A stretch of DNA of 34,968 nt from Coliplasma sp045538555 (GTDB taxonomy: Bacteria > Bacillota > Clostridia > Oscillospirales > CAG-382). Below the pieces are notes generated by a model. The model made no database searches, was not told where the DNA came from, and worked only from the letters and a program-made list of their open reading frames with translations. The position numbers and the translations under genes were made by a program. The stretch is taken from the NCBI GenBank assembly GCA_045538555.1, contig JAZSRP010000012.1, forward strand, positions 1 to 34,968. The letters are read 5' to 3'. Positions 7,924 through 16,097 of the stretch are shown piece by piece (within the stretch, counting starts at the first letter, position 1; the number at the start of each line of letters is the position of its first letter).

Positions 7924-7951
7924 ATTATATCACATCCTTGATTGTTTTCAA
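7924..7951 (-). promoter_or_regulatory. Sigma-A promoter with extended -10, cyclase operon
   Basis: On the minus strand TTGAAA (7946-7951) stands 16 bp before TATAAT (7924-7929), with a TGA extended -10 element. It drives the three minus-strand genes ending at 4961. Confidence 0.82.
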
Positions 7952-7989
7952 GAATATTTTGAAAAAGCGGAAAAAGGTTGATTTTGTGA

Positions 7990-8018
7990 TTGAAGTTTTT
8001 ATTGTTGTGTTGTATAAT
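7990..8018 (+). promoter_or_regulatory. Sigma-A promoter of the DUF4855 lipoprotein gene
   Basis: TTGAAG (7990-7995) is followed after 17 bp by a perfect TATAAT (8013-8018). It is divergent from the cyclase promoter, and the two -35 elements are only 38 bp apart. A short leader with AAAGGAG leads to the ATG at 8050. Confidence 0.82.
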
Positions 8019-8049
8019 GAAAAAAAGGGCAAAGGAGAAGTGCAGACAT

Positions 8050-11000
8050 ATGAAAAAGATGCTTTTGATACTGCTTGCAGGCATGTTTTTGTTTACTGCC
8101 TGTGCAGACACTGTGACTGACAATTCGTCTGTTGGAGAAGGAGTGAGTGAGGTGGAGTCGGGCTCCGGTGCAATAAAATATACCTTGGTGAGTCAGGGCA
8201 AGCCCTACACAAAAAGCAATTCTGCCAGCGAGCATTACTCCGATATATACGATCAGCAGCTTACGGACGGTCACAAGACAGGTCTTGTGGGTGTGCATTA
8301 CAGAGACACAAGAATGGTGGGGTTTACGGACAACACCGGTTTTGTGATCGATCTGGGCGATGACGGAAAGCGTATCAGTGCCATCGTTGCCAGATCACTG
8401 GAGATGCATCAGGACGGTGTGGCAATTGCCGCATCTGCCAGATTTTACGGATCTCAGGATGGTGACAAATTCAAGATCCTCGGATCTGTTCCGTTTGCCG
8501 CAAAAGGTGATATGACTGTCAGCGAAGCAAGGTTTGAGCTGAAAGAAGTGACGGATTACCGTTTTGTACGCGTGCAGATATTCAAGGGCAGCGGTGCATT
8601 TTTCTTTACTGACGAGATTGAGGTATATGCCGACGTTGATCCCAAGGAAACGGGCGACCCTGTTGTTGAGGCATACGGCAATGAGAATATCGACCGCATG
8701 GCATGGAAATCTCTTTCGTCAGGGATCGCCTCTGCGCCCGAGGCCTCAAAGAATATCGCCGTGGGAGCAAAATATACGTTTGAGGGTTGCGGATTTGATG
8801 ACCGTGCGCCCAAAAACGACACTTTTCTTACCGATGATACCAGAACAGGGCTTTATTTCGGGGACGACGTGTGGGTAGGTCTTTCCTCATTGGATGGTGA
8901 AACCCCCGCCATCAACGTTGATCTTGAAAAAACCTATGACAATATCTACGCTTTCAAGGTATTTGCGTTGGCTACAGGAACAGGCGTTGCCGCTCCTCCC
9001 TACGTTGACGTGTATGCAAAAGTATCAGGGAACGACGTTTTTGCGGGAAGAATGTATTGCCCCGGAAACGGCAACAACCGTGAGTACGCTCTGATCCTGC
9101 CCGAATACATAAAAGCAAGCAGTGTCAGATTTGTATTTCCCTCTCAGTCGGAGAGCATCTGGATCGAGGAGGTTTGGGTTCTGGCGGGATACAACCAAAA
9201 ACCCCGTGAAGAGCTGTTTGACCCTCTTGATTTCCCCCAAGTTACGGAGGATATATATTGGGATTCCAACGAGCCTGATTTTGGAAAAACGCAAAATCTT
9301 TTGTTGGGAGTGCCCCAGCAGATCTCGCCTCTGTTTTTTGCGGATATTGATACCCGAGGTGACGAGTCTCCCGCATCCGAGCCCTGTCTCACCGACGGAA
9401 AACGAGCAGACGATACCTATTGCTACGGTGACGGCTGGTTCTTTTCAAGAGGCGGCGACGGATTGGAGATCTTTTATGATCTGGGACAGCTGTCATCTGT
9501 TGACAGCGTAAATATCTCGTTCCTTGAGCAGACAGCTTGGGGTATCTCCAGACCAAAATATATTTCTGTTTTTCTGTCCGATGACGGCAGGAACTGGTAT
9601 GAGGTTGCGGATTGGCAGAGAGGAGACGAGGAGCTTTTTGCCGATGCCACAAGAATGGAGCTTCCGTTCAGGTTTGAGCGTACCTATGCCGCAAGATTTG
9701 TGCGCTTCAGGATAGAAAGTGCGTTTTTGTTCATGGATGAGCTGGAGTGCTTTGGAACCAAACAAGTAAAAAGCTCTGCGACCCGTCTTTCGGACAGTGG
9801 TCTCAAGTCGGTTCCGTTCTTCACCAATGCGGAGAACGAGTGCTTTGCGGATACTCAAAACACCACTATCGGCGCCAAGGATATCATGCTGGTCTATGGC
9901 GATCGAAACGAGCCCGAGGATCTGCTGCCCATGGTGGCGTATCTGGACAATGAAGGCAACGTGAAAGACACCTTTATGGACGGATTTCTGTTCATGTCTC
10001 ATTTGAATCTGCCTTCCGGCACTCTTCCCCACCTCGAAAATTACATGCAGGACTGGGAATACGTTTTTGATCAGACCTTCAACGGAAAATGTAATTTTGG
10101 GACCCTTGACGAGACGGTAGGAAATGTAAAAGAAGCGCTTGGCTTCACCGAGTACAAGGTGAAAGTTTATATTGAGTTTTTGACACTTCATGATTCGGTG
10201 CCTGATTTTGGCGACGTGGACGGTGACGGAATAACAGAGGATACCACCACCTCTGAGGGAAGAAAAAAGATACTTGATTGGTATATCGACAAAACTCTGA
10301 CTGAATTTGAATCCAGAGATTATCAGCACATTGAGTTTGACGGTTTTTATTGGGTCAACGAGGCGGTAAACTGGGAAAAGGATGATTCACACGTGATCGC
10401 GGAAGCGGCAGAGCGTGTTCATGCCAAGGGTTCAAATTTCCTGTGGGTGCCATATTACAAGGCAAACAGATTTTTTACCGGATACGAGCTGGGGTTTGAT
10501 GCAGTATGTATGCAGCCAAACGCCGTGTTTGATACTGATGCCCCCCTGTGGAGGATTCCCTCATGTGCAGCCATGACCAAGGCGCGCAAAATGTGCGTGG
10601 AGATTGAACACAGCTATCAGGCGTTGGGAGATCCCGCATTTGCCCGCACGTATATGCTGTATTTGTATTACGGTGTCTTGACGGGGTATATGGACGCAAT
10701 TCACGTCTATTATGACGATGTGGCAAACTTTGCTTTGATGGGTTACAGCGATACGGAGCTTTGCCGTATGCAGTACGATGCAACCTACGATTTTGTAAAA
10801 GGCCGGCTGCAGATCACCCCTCAGACTCTTGAAACCGAAAGATTTTCTGCATCAAAGGATCAAGTGTTTGACGGAACTCTCAATGCAAACGGAGAATACA
10901 AGCTGTTTACGCTTGTATCCGCACCAAAAAACGGATATATCGCCTTTGAGAGTGACGGAAGCTTCAGGTATTTTCCCAACAAGGGATTTACGGGAACGGA

Positions 11001-11073
11001 CACGTTTACATTCACATACAACGAATTTTTGGGTGAATCCGCGCCCTGCAGTGTTGAGATAACGGTAGGATAA
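8050..11073 (+). CDS. Large lipoprotein with three discoidin-like modules and a DUF4855 domain
   Basis: This 1007-residue protein has a lipoprotein signal peptide (basic start, hydrophobic core, lipobox LFTAC with C18), so it should be anchored outside the membrane. Three F5/8-type-C-like beta modules follow at roughly 40-200, 235-385 and 414-575, each ending in a motif such as RFVRFRIESAFLFMDELE. Residues about 610-915 match DUF4855, a glycosidase-like barrel family of cell-surface proteins (DIMLVYGDRNEPEDLL, WYIDKTLTEFES, FDGFYWVNE). An acidic DVDGDGITED loop near 720 may bind calcium. Residues 930-1007 form an Ig/cadherin-like domain (RYFPNKGFTGTDTFTFTYNE). The discoidin-like modules suggest glycan binding. 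I chose the ATG at 8050 for its AAGGAG site and signal peptide; an open frame extends 20 codons further. It is followed 34 bp later by the GHL10-like gene, with no terminator between them. Confidence 0.85.
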   Translation: MKKMLLILLAGMFLFTACADTVTDNSSVGEGVSEVESGSGAIKYTLVSQGKPYTKSNSASEHYSDIYDQQLTDGHKTGLVGVHYRDTRMVGFTDNTGFVIDLGDDGKRISAIVARSLEMHQDGVAIAASARFYGSQDGDKFKILGSVPFAAKGDMTVSEARFELKEVTDYRFVRVQIFKGSGAFFFTDEIEVYADVDPKETGDPVVEAYGNENIDRMAWKSLSSGIASAPEASKNIAVGAKYTFEGCGFDDRAPKNDTFLTDDTRTGLYFGDDVWVGLSSLDGETPAINVDLEKTYDNIYAFKVFALATGTGVAAPPYVDVYAKVSGNDVFAGRMYCPGNGNNREYALILPEYIKASSVRFVFPSQSESIWIEEVWVLAGYNQKPREELFDPLDFPQVTEDIYWDSNEPDFGKTQNLLLGVPQQISPLFFADIDTRGDESPASEPCLTDGKRADDTYCYGDGWFFSRGGDGLEIFYDLGQLSSVDSVNISFLEQTAWGISRPKYISVFLSDDGRNWYEVADWQRGDEELFADATRMELPFRFERTYAARFVRFRIESAFLFMDELECFGTKQVKSSATRLSDSGLKSVPFFTNAENECFADTQNTTIGAKDIMLVYGDRNEPEDLLPMVAYLDNEGNVKDTFMDGFLFMSHLNLPSGTLPHLENYMQDWEYVFDQTFNGKCNFGTLDETVGNVKEALGFTEYKVKVYIEFLTLHDSVPDFGDVDGDGITEDTTTSEGRKKILDWYIDKTLTEFESRDYQHIEFDGFYWVNEAVNWEKDDSHVIAEAAERVHAKGSNFLWVPYYKANRFFTGYELGFDAVCMQPNAVFDTDAPLWRIPSCAAMTKARKMCVEIEHSYQALGDPAFARTYMLYLYYGVLTGYMDAIHVYYDDVANFALMGYSDTELCRMQYDATYDFVKGRLQITPQTLETERFSASKDQVFDGTLNANGEYKLFTLVSAPKNGYIAFESDGSFRYFPNKGFTGTDTFTFTYNEFLGESAPCSVEITVG

Positions 11074-11107
11074 ACCGGATTATATTGAAAAAACGAAAGG
11101 TGAATTT

Positions 11108-12637
11108 ATGAAAACTATTTCCATCTCTCATTTCAACGGATTTCGCAACGAAAACGAGCTTGTTATCTACACCGGCACGGGAACCACGGGCTCCAACGGA
11201 TACGGGCTTGAGGCAGTGGTTCAGAACGGAAGAGTCGTAGCGTTTGGAAAAAACAATTATCCCATACCCGAGGGCGGATACGTGGCATCGGGTCACGGAA
11301 AAGCGGCAGGATTTTTGGCAGATGCTGTCTGCGTGGGCGCAAGAGCGGTTCTTGATAGGGAAAACATGACTTTTTCCGTAGAGATCGACGAGGAATCAAA
11401 AAAGATTCTTGCGGGGCTGCAGATCGATGCTGTGAAGCAGCGTTTTGAGGCACGTGTGTCCGAAAAAGCCGAATTTGACAAATCGGGAGCCGAATCTCTC
11501 ATTGCCGAGGCGGAAGCGTCAAAAGAAAAAGGGGACTACGATGCGGTAAAAGCTCTTACCGACGATGCTTATTATCTCACCTCTCTGTCAAAAAAGGGTG
11601 AGATCAGAGCCGTGTGGCACCGCCCCCATGAGATCAGCGACAGCCAGGTGGAAAATACCATCAAGCGCTTGAGCGATGCGGGATTTAATCTCATTTTGAT
11701 CGAGACCAACTATGAGGGCTACGCAAACGCCCAAAAATGCGTATATGATTTTTTGCCTCTTTGGGACAGATACAAGAACGGATATGACGTGATCGATGCT
11801 TTTATCCGCATAGGCAGACAGTATGGAATGAAAGTTCACGCCTGGTTTGAGGATTTCTTCTTTGGCTGTGAGAACAGCGGATGCCCCATGGCGGAGATAC
11901 ATCCCGAGTGGATGGCAAGACGCCGTGACGGCGGACTTCTTCACGATGCGTATGATACCTTTTATTTTCTCAACCCCGCGCTGGAGGAGGTTCGCGCATT
12001 GCTGCTCAAGATGATCAAGGATCTGCTGGACAATTATGATTTTGACGGACTGCAGCTTGATTATATTCGTTATCCCGTCAGCCGCGGCATCGACCGCTCT
12101 GCGGGCTATGAGGAGCAGACCAAAAAAATGTTTTTGGCAGACACGGGCATCGACCTTGACAGCATAGAAAACGACAAGTGCGACGAATGGAAAAAATTTG
12201 TGGAATGGCGTGCCCAAAAGATAACCTCCTACGTATCCTCCGTTCACGATCTTATCATGGAATATCGTGCAAACGGCAGAGATATTCAGCTCTCTACCGC
12301 AGTATTTGGAGATCCCGAGGAGGCAGTTCGTCTCAAGAGCCAGGACTGGCGTTATTGGGTAAAACAGGGCTGGCTGGATGCCATCTATCCCATGGCGTAT
12401 TTCAACGACGCCGAGGCGGTTGGCAGAGAGGTTGCCAATATGGTGAGGAATTATGGCGAGGCCCCTAATATTTCCGGTATTGCTCCTATGTACAACCATC
12501 TGCCGGTGATCGAATCCACCAAGCAGGTGGAGGAATGCCGCAGGGCAGGTGCTTCCGGAATAGCATTTTTTGCGGCCCATTCCTGCACCGACATCCAGCT
12601 TGAAAAGCTGAAAATGGGCGTTTTCAGGGATAAATAA
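11108..12637 (+). CDS. GHL10-type glycosyl hydrolase-like protein lacking a signal peptide
   Basis: Residues about 165-500 of this 509-residue protein match the glycosyl-hydrolase-like 10 (GHL10, DUF187) barrel: EIRAVWHRPHEISDSQVE, then LIETNYEGYA, MKVHAWFEDFFFG, and DFDGLQLDYIRYPVS near 310-324, which carries the conserved acidic residues. Related domains occur in peptidoglycan or polysaccharide hydrolases such as YngK. The first 100 or so residues form a separate beta-rich domain (SNGYGLEAVVQNGRVV, PEGGYVASGHG), followed by a helical linker with charged repeats. The N-terminus MKTISISHFNGF has no signal peptide, although most GHL10 proteins are exported. The start is supported by AAAGGTG. 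It lies directly after the DUF4855 gene and ends 13 bp before a bidirectional terminator. Substrate unknown. Confidence 0.82.
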   Translation: MKTISISHFNGFRNENELVIYTGTGTTGSNGYGLEAVVQNGRVVAFGKNNYPIPEGGYVASGHGKAAGFLADAVCVGARAVLDRENMTFSVEIDEESKKILAGLQIDAVKQRFEARVSEKAEFDKSGAESLIAEAEASKEKGDYDAVKALTDDAYYLTSLSKKGEIRAVWHRPHEISDSQVENTIKRLSDAGFNLILIETNYEGYANAQKCVYDFLPLWDRYKNGYDVIDAFIRIGRQYGMKVHAWFEDFFFGCENSGCPMAEIHPEWMARRRDGGLLHDAYDTFYFLNPALEEVRALLLKMIKDLLDNYDFDGLQLDYIRYPVSRGIDRSAGYEEQTKKMFLADTGIDLDSIENDKCDEWKKFVEWRAQKITSYVSSVHDLIMEYRANGRDIQLSTAVFGDPEEAVRLKSQDWRYWVKQGWLDAIYPMAYFNDAEAVGREVANMVRNYGEAPNISGIAPMYNHLPVIESTKQVEECRRAGASGIAFFAAHSCTDIQLEKLKMGVFRDK

Positions 12638-12650
12638 AACAAAAAAACAA

Positions 12651-12687
12651 AAAAGGTCGGGAGAGCGTAATGCTTTCCCGGCCTTTT
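12651..12687. terminator. Bidirectional rho-independent terminator
   Basis: The near-perfect arms AAAAGGTCGGGAGAGC and GCTTTCCCGGCCTTTT flank a 5-nt loop. A-rich sequence on the left gives a T-run for the minus strand, so it can serve both convergent genes (ends at 12637 and 12719). Confidence 0.85.
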
Positions 12688-12718
12688 GATTTGTGTTTTT
12701 TGCGGTTGAGAGGGAGGA

Positions 12719-14722
12719 TCAGTTGGGGGAGTAGTTAAGAACGGAATCGTCGATGGTTCCAAGTCCCGTCTCCCAAAAATGAGTCTCGGAAGTATCGCAG
12801 GAATCAAAGCAGATGCGGAGAATGTAGCTGTACAGCTTGGATTTGTAGACCAAATTGTCATACTCCATCATCCTTTGATAGCCGTAGCCATCGGGATTGA
12901 AAAGGTTTTCCATCAGTCGGGCACGGTCCTCTGTGGGGTATGTGCGGGCATAATTGTCCACAAACCATACGTCATCCTCGTTGTACTCATAGTCCATGGT
13001 ATAGTCATTGTTGTATTCATATCCGGAATAGGTGTACGTATATCCGTCAACCTTGGTGGCATCTACCCACATGGTCATCAGGTCCTTGCCCTCAGTGAAG
13101 CAGTATTCGTTTATCCTGCGGTCAAAAACGTGAGACAGCTCGTGGGGAATATCGTATTTCATGTTGTTGTCGGTGTCTACTGCCATGATGATGTATCCGT
13201 CTGCCTCCGAGGTGACACCGCCTGCTGTGCCCAAACTGCCGTCCGCCACGCCGTAGATGGTGCCGCAGAGGTATATTTTGAGTCCCTTGTGAGAATCCTT
13301 GTAGGCCTCCTTGAGCATTCCTTTTGGATATTTTTCCAAAATATCAATGAGAGTGCTGACGGAATCAAACACCTCATAAACGTCCGTCTCTGCCACACCC
13401 ACATAGTCGTACAAAACAAAATCGTTGCCCTCGGAGCCGTAGAGAATATCAATTCCCATCTCCTGCTCCGCTTTTTCCACCGTTTTGGCTATATCCTCCA
13501 AAAGACTGTCTTTGTCTCCCGACATGATGGCCAAGGGCTCGCCTTTGGAATAATTCATTGCGGAAACAAGGTCATAGATATAAGGTTTGATTGTGTCTTC
13601 CAGCACCTCAAATACCAGCGCAGTGCCGTTATCGGTAATGATCACGTCTGTATAATACTCGTCCGGGTGGGTATTGATGCTGCCGATCTTTGTGCCGTTT
13701 TTCAGATTATAGAAATATACGGTTTTGTTTGAGTAATCGTAGGCGGCTCCCATTCCGTTTGCAACGTCGCAGAGTGAGGTGAACGGATCCGGTTTTGCAC
13801 AAAACGTCTGCGTTATATCGGGGTCCAGTGAATGGAGAATAAAATGATTTTCCACTGCCAGACTGCAATACCCGTCAAAAAGAATCGAAACGCCTCTGTC
13901 AAAATCAGGGCTCTCAAAGTTTTTTGAAACAGGGTCAAGAACGGAGATGCAATCGTTGTATTCCGAGAACACAAATTTGTCTTCTCTCCAAGAAATCCCC
14001 CAGCACTCCGAGATCCTATCAAATTCCATTTCCGTCACGGTATTTGCCGACAGATCAAAAAGGAAAAGGGCATCGTTGTTGCAATAGGTGAGAACAAAAT
14101 ATTTTCCGTCAGCGCTGGCGGCTGCGGCGTTGACCTCATAATTCTCCGGAGGGGTAAAACCAGCAAGGGGGATGGCTTTTTTTATGCCTTTTCTGTCATA
14201 AAAGTTGAGTTCAAGCTTGCTGTAATCAAACGACCAGAATCCGCCCCCATCAAGTATATCCTGTTGGCTCCAGCCATCAATGGTGATGCTGCGGATGAGA
14301 CTTGCGTTTTCCAATGAATAAAGAGATACCTCCGTGGAATCCTCCGTCCAACGGGAGTGCTGTAGCACGTTGCCCGAAACACGAAAATCTCCCTTGTCAA
14401 CAGTCAAAGGAAACGTATACAAAAACTGGGTGCCCGTAGAATCGCAAACGGATGGAACAAGCGATACGGACGGGATCTCATCGCCGTGCAGATCAAAAAA
14501 ATCCTTGTTTTCCGGTTGCGGCGTATCTCCAACGTCGTCCGAAACGTCGTCCGAAGCATCCGACGATGTATCTTGAGAGTCATCCGGTTGTGACGTTTGT
14601 TGGTTTTTTGAAACGTGGGAAGCATCCTCCGACAATGTATTCGGGTCTGCTTTGTTGCATCCCGCAAGGGTGAAAAAAACAAGTACAATAATCAAGAATA
14701 ACGAAATAATACGCAGTTTCAT
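12719..14722 (-). CDS. Lipoprotein with beta-propeller-like domain and HExxH metallopeptidase-like domain
   Basis: This 667-residue protein has a lipoprotein signal (MKLRIISLFLIIVLVFFTLAGC) and a long Asp/Ser-rich linker (SDASDDVSDDVGD). Residues about 90-400 are repeated beta segments typical of a propeller, such as SADGKYFVLTYCNNDALFLF and FVFSEYNDCISVLDP. The C-terminal part has a zincin signature: H527-E-L-S-H531 in IPHELSHVFDRRI, with E598 in NYARTYPTEDRARLME as a plausible third ligand. I infer a surface-attached zinc peptidase with a propeller for substrate or partner binding. The ATG at 14720-14722 has GAGGTG upstream; a 30-codon upstream extension is rejected because it precedes the signal peptide. 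It appears monocistronic. No family name can be given with certainty. Confidence 0.78.
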   Translation of the reverse strand: MKLRIISLFLIIVLVFFTLAGCNKADPNTLSEDASHVSKNQQTSQPDDSQDTSSDASDDVSDDVGDTPQPENKDFFDLHGDEIPSVSLVPSVCDSTGTQFLYTFPLTVDKGDFRVSGNVLQHSRWTEDSTEVSLYSLENASLIRSITIDGWSQQDILDGGGFWSFDYSKLELNFYDRKGIKKAIPLAGFTPPENYEVNAAAASADGKYFVLTYCNNDALFLFDLSANTVTEMEFDRISECWGISWREDKFVFSEYNDCISVLDPVSKNFESPDFDRGVSILFDGYCSLAVENHFILHSLDPDITQTFCAKPDPFTSLCDVANGMGAAYDYSNKTVYFYNLKNGTKIGSINTHPDEYYTDVIITDNGTALVFEVLEDTIKPYIYDLVSAMNYSKGEPLAIMSGDKDSLLEDIAKTVEKAEQEMGIDILYGSEGNDFVLYDYVGVAETDVYEVFDSVSTLIDILEKYPKGMLKEAYKDSHKGLKIYLCGTIYGVADGSLGTAGGVTSEADGYIIMAVDTDNNMKYDIPHELSHVFDRRINEYCFTEGKDLMTMWVDATKVDGYTYTYSGYEYNNDYTMDYEYNEDDVWFVDNYARTYPTEDRARLMENLFNPDGYGYQRMMEYDNLVYKSKLYSYILRICFDSCDTSETHFWETGLGTIDDSVLNYSPN

Positions 14723-14782
14723 TGCTGTCACCTCAAAAGCGAATTGTAAATAAATTGATATTGATTCACTGCTTACAACAGC

Positions 14783-14791
14783 ATTATAACA
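14783..14791 (-). promoter_or_regulatory. Extended -10 promoter of the metallopeptidase lipoprotein gene
   Basis: On the minus strand TGTTATAAT gives a perfect -10 (TATAAT, 14783-14788) with a TGn extension. The -35 region is poor (TGGCAA at 17 bp), as is usual for extended -10 promoters. Confidence 0.65.
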
Positions 14792-14932
14792 CCTGCATAA
14801 AAATATTGCCATAGATTTTTAAAAAAACAAAATTCTTGGCAAAATATATAACAATTCAAACACCATTTTGGAATAAAAGAACAAAAGATGAACACAAAAT
14901 GTAAAAAAATACAAAAAACATCGCCAAAACTA

Positions 14933-14960
14933 TTGACTTTTTTCAAAAAAAGCATACAAT
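14933..14960 (+). promoter_or_regulatory. Sigma-A promoter of the small lipoprotein gene
   Basis: TTGACT (14933-14938) is followed after 16 bp by TACAAT (14955-14960). The predicted start lies at about 14967, immediately before a perfect palindrome. Confidence 0.75.
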
Positions 14961-14971
14961 AGTAGCATAGA

Positions 14972-14997
14972 TTTGTGCATTTTGAAAAATGCACAAA
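14972..14997 (+). promoter_or_regulatory. Perfect 12-bp inverted repeat at the 5' end of the small lipoprotein transcript
   Basis: TTTGTGCATTTT (14972-14983) and AAAATGCACAAA (14986-14997) are exact reverse complements with a 2-bp centre. The dyad starts about 5 nt after the predicted transcription start. It may be a repressor operator or, in RNA, a 5'-terminal stem that protects the message. It is not a terminator, because no T-run follows and the gene start lies 28 bp beyond. Confidence 0.7.
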
Positions 14998-15025
14998 AAC
15001 CAAAAAACATATATGGAGGGTTATT

Positions 15026-15361
15026 ATGAAAAAGATTTTTGCGCTGGCACTGGTTGTGTTCATGCTTTCGGCTGTTCTCGTTTCCTGCGGCGGCAAGAGC
15101 ATCGTCGGCAAATGGAAGGTTGAGGAAGATGGCATTGAGATGGTGTATACCTTTGAAAAGGACGGCAAGGGTTCCGTTGATATGATGGGTATTTCCGCTG
15201 ATATCACTTGGGAAGAAAAAGACGGCAAGCTGACCATGTCCATGAGTATGTTTGGCGAGACCGAAACCGTGTTTGAGGGCGCAGAGTACAAGATCGACGG
15301 CGACACTCTCTCCATCACCTATGCGGATGAGACCCTTGAGATGAAAAAGGTTGAGGACTGA
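15026..15361 (+). CDS. Small lipoprotein with lipocalin-like domain
   Basis: This 111-residue protein has a clear lipoprotein signal (MKKIFALALVVFMLSAVLVSC, lipobox LVSC, C21). The mature part is about 90 residues of regular beta strands, beginning IVGKWKVEEDGIEMVYTFEKDG and ending DTLSITYADETLEMKK. This is the pattern of small lipocalin-like lipoproteins (DUF5640 type) common in Clostridia. The ATG has GGAGGG at good spacing; a 17-codon upstream extension overlaps the palindrome and is rejected. It has its own promoter and terminator, so it is monocistronic. Function and ligand are unknown. Confidence 0.8.
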   Translation: MKKIFALALVVFMLSAVLVSCGGKSIVGKWKVEEDGIEMVYTFEKDGKGSVDMMGISADITWEEKDGKLTMSMSMFGETETVFEGAEYKIDGDTLSITYADETLEMKKVED

Positions 15362-15385
15362 TCCTTTTTTGAAAAATGAATGAAG

Positions 15386-15419
15386 AAACGGCGGGTCGAT
15401 CTGATCCCGCCGTTTTTTT
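15386..15419 (+). terminator. Rho-independent terminator of the small lipoprotein gene
   Basis: Arms AACGGCGGG and CCCGCCGTT pair around a 10-nt loop and end in seven Ts. It is GC-rich and strong. On the other strand it lies 22 bp beyond the vWA gene stop and may act in both directions, with a poorer T-run. Confidence 0.85.
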
Positions 15420-15440
15420 GCTTTTTTTGAAAACCCGGTT

Positions 15441-16097
15441 TTATCTGTCTGACTTCATGTCTGCCTCGATCTCCTCTGCCCAGTCGGAGGGGAGAGAGCA
15501 GCATTGACGCATTTTTGAGATGGTTTTGCCCAAAACCGAATAGTTGAGACGGGTGCCCTTGCTGTCTGAGCGGTAGTTGGCTGCCCGCTCTTTTTTGATG
15601 CCGATGGATTCTGCCGCCTCGTGTGCATCAATATTTGCTCCCAGAAAAAGAAATTCCCAACCGAGTTTTTCGGTTTTTTCCTTTATCAGCTTTTTCACTT
15701 CTTTGCTGCTGTATTTGCGGCTGGCATTTTCCATTCCGTCCGTGGTGATGACAAAAAGCGTATTTTTTGGCACGTCCTCCGTTCTTGCATATCGGTGGAC
15801 TGTTTCGATATGCTTTATCGTTTCACCTACCGCGTCCATCAATGCAGTTGTTCCTCTCACAAAATACGTGTCTGTGTCAAGGGGAGGAACCTCAGATACG
15901 GGGAGACGGTCGTGTATGATCTCCGATTGGTGATCAAAAAGAACGGTGGTTACAAAGCAGTCTCCCTCCTGATTTTTCTGCTTTTCCAGCATGGAATTGA
16001 ACCCGCCCACTGTGTCGTCCTCCAGCCCGCCCATGGAGCCGCTTCGGTCGATGATAAAAACAAGCTCTGTCAGATTACTTTCAATTCTTTTTTCCAT
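15441..16097 (-). CDS. TerY-like von Willebrand factor A domain protein
   Basis: The whole 218-residue protein is close to a single vWA domain with a complete metal-ion-dependent adhesion site: D17-x-S19-x-S21 in FIIDRSGSMGG, T83 in RGTTALMDAVG, and D120 in VITTDGMENAS. There is no signal peptide or membrane segment, so it is cytosolic, as in the TerY group of vWA proteins linked to stress and phage-defence loci. The ATG follows GAGAGG. It lies 211 bp after the macrodomain gene on the same strand, possibly in the same transcript. None of the other Ter components (TerD, TerC, kinase, PP2C) is visible, so no Ter function is claimed. Confidence 0.87.
   Translation of the reverse strand: MEKRIESNLTELVFIIDRSGSMGGLEDDTVGGFNSMLEKQKNQEGDCFVTTVLFDHQSEIIHDRLPVSEVPPLDTDTYFVRGTTALMDAVGETIKHIETVHRYARTEDVPKNTLFVITTDGMENASRKYSSKEVKKLIKEKTEKLGWEFLFLGANIDAHEAAESIGIKKERAANYRSDSKGTRLNYSVLGKTISKMRQCCSLPSDWAEEIEADMKSDR

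Larger units (their letters stand above)
14723..15025. other. Divergent intergenic region between two lipoprotein genes
   Basis: This 303-bp AT-rich gap contains no gene that I can support. It carries a minus-strand promoter near 14783, a plus-strand promoter at 14933-14960 and a perfect inverted repeat at 14972-14997. The middle part is A-rich without clear structure. Confidence 0.75.

Noticed and set aside
9493..10329. 278-codon minus-strand open frame inside the DUF4855 lipoprotein gene
   Set aside because: It is antisense to a gene with clear domains, signal peptide and promoter, and its translation shows no family pattern.
11588..12580. 330-codon minus-strand open frame opposite the GHL10 gene
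   Set aside because: It is the mirror of a conserved barrel coding region with no ribosome binding site or recognisable protein features.
12779..13732. 317-codon plus-strand open frame opposite the metallopeptidase lipoprotein
   Set aside because: The opposite strand encodes HELSH and propeller repeats with a lipoprotein signal; this frame looks like low-complexity Val/Ile/His shadow sequence.
14524..14580. Short tandem repeat (about 12 bp) in the metallopeptidase lipoprotein gene
   Set aside because: It encodes the Ser/Asp-rich linker after the signal peptide, a common low-complexity spacer of lipoproteins.
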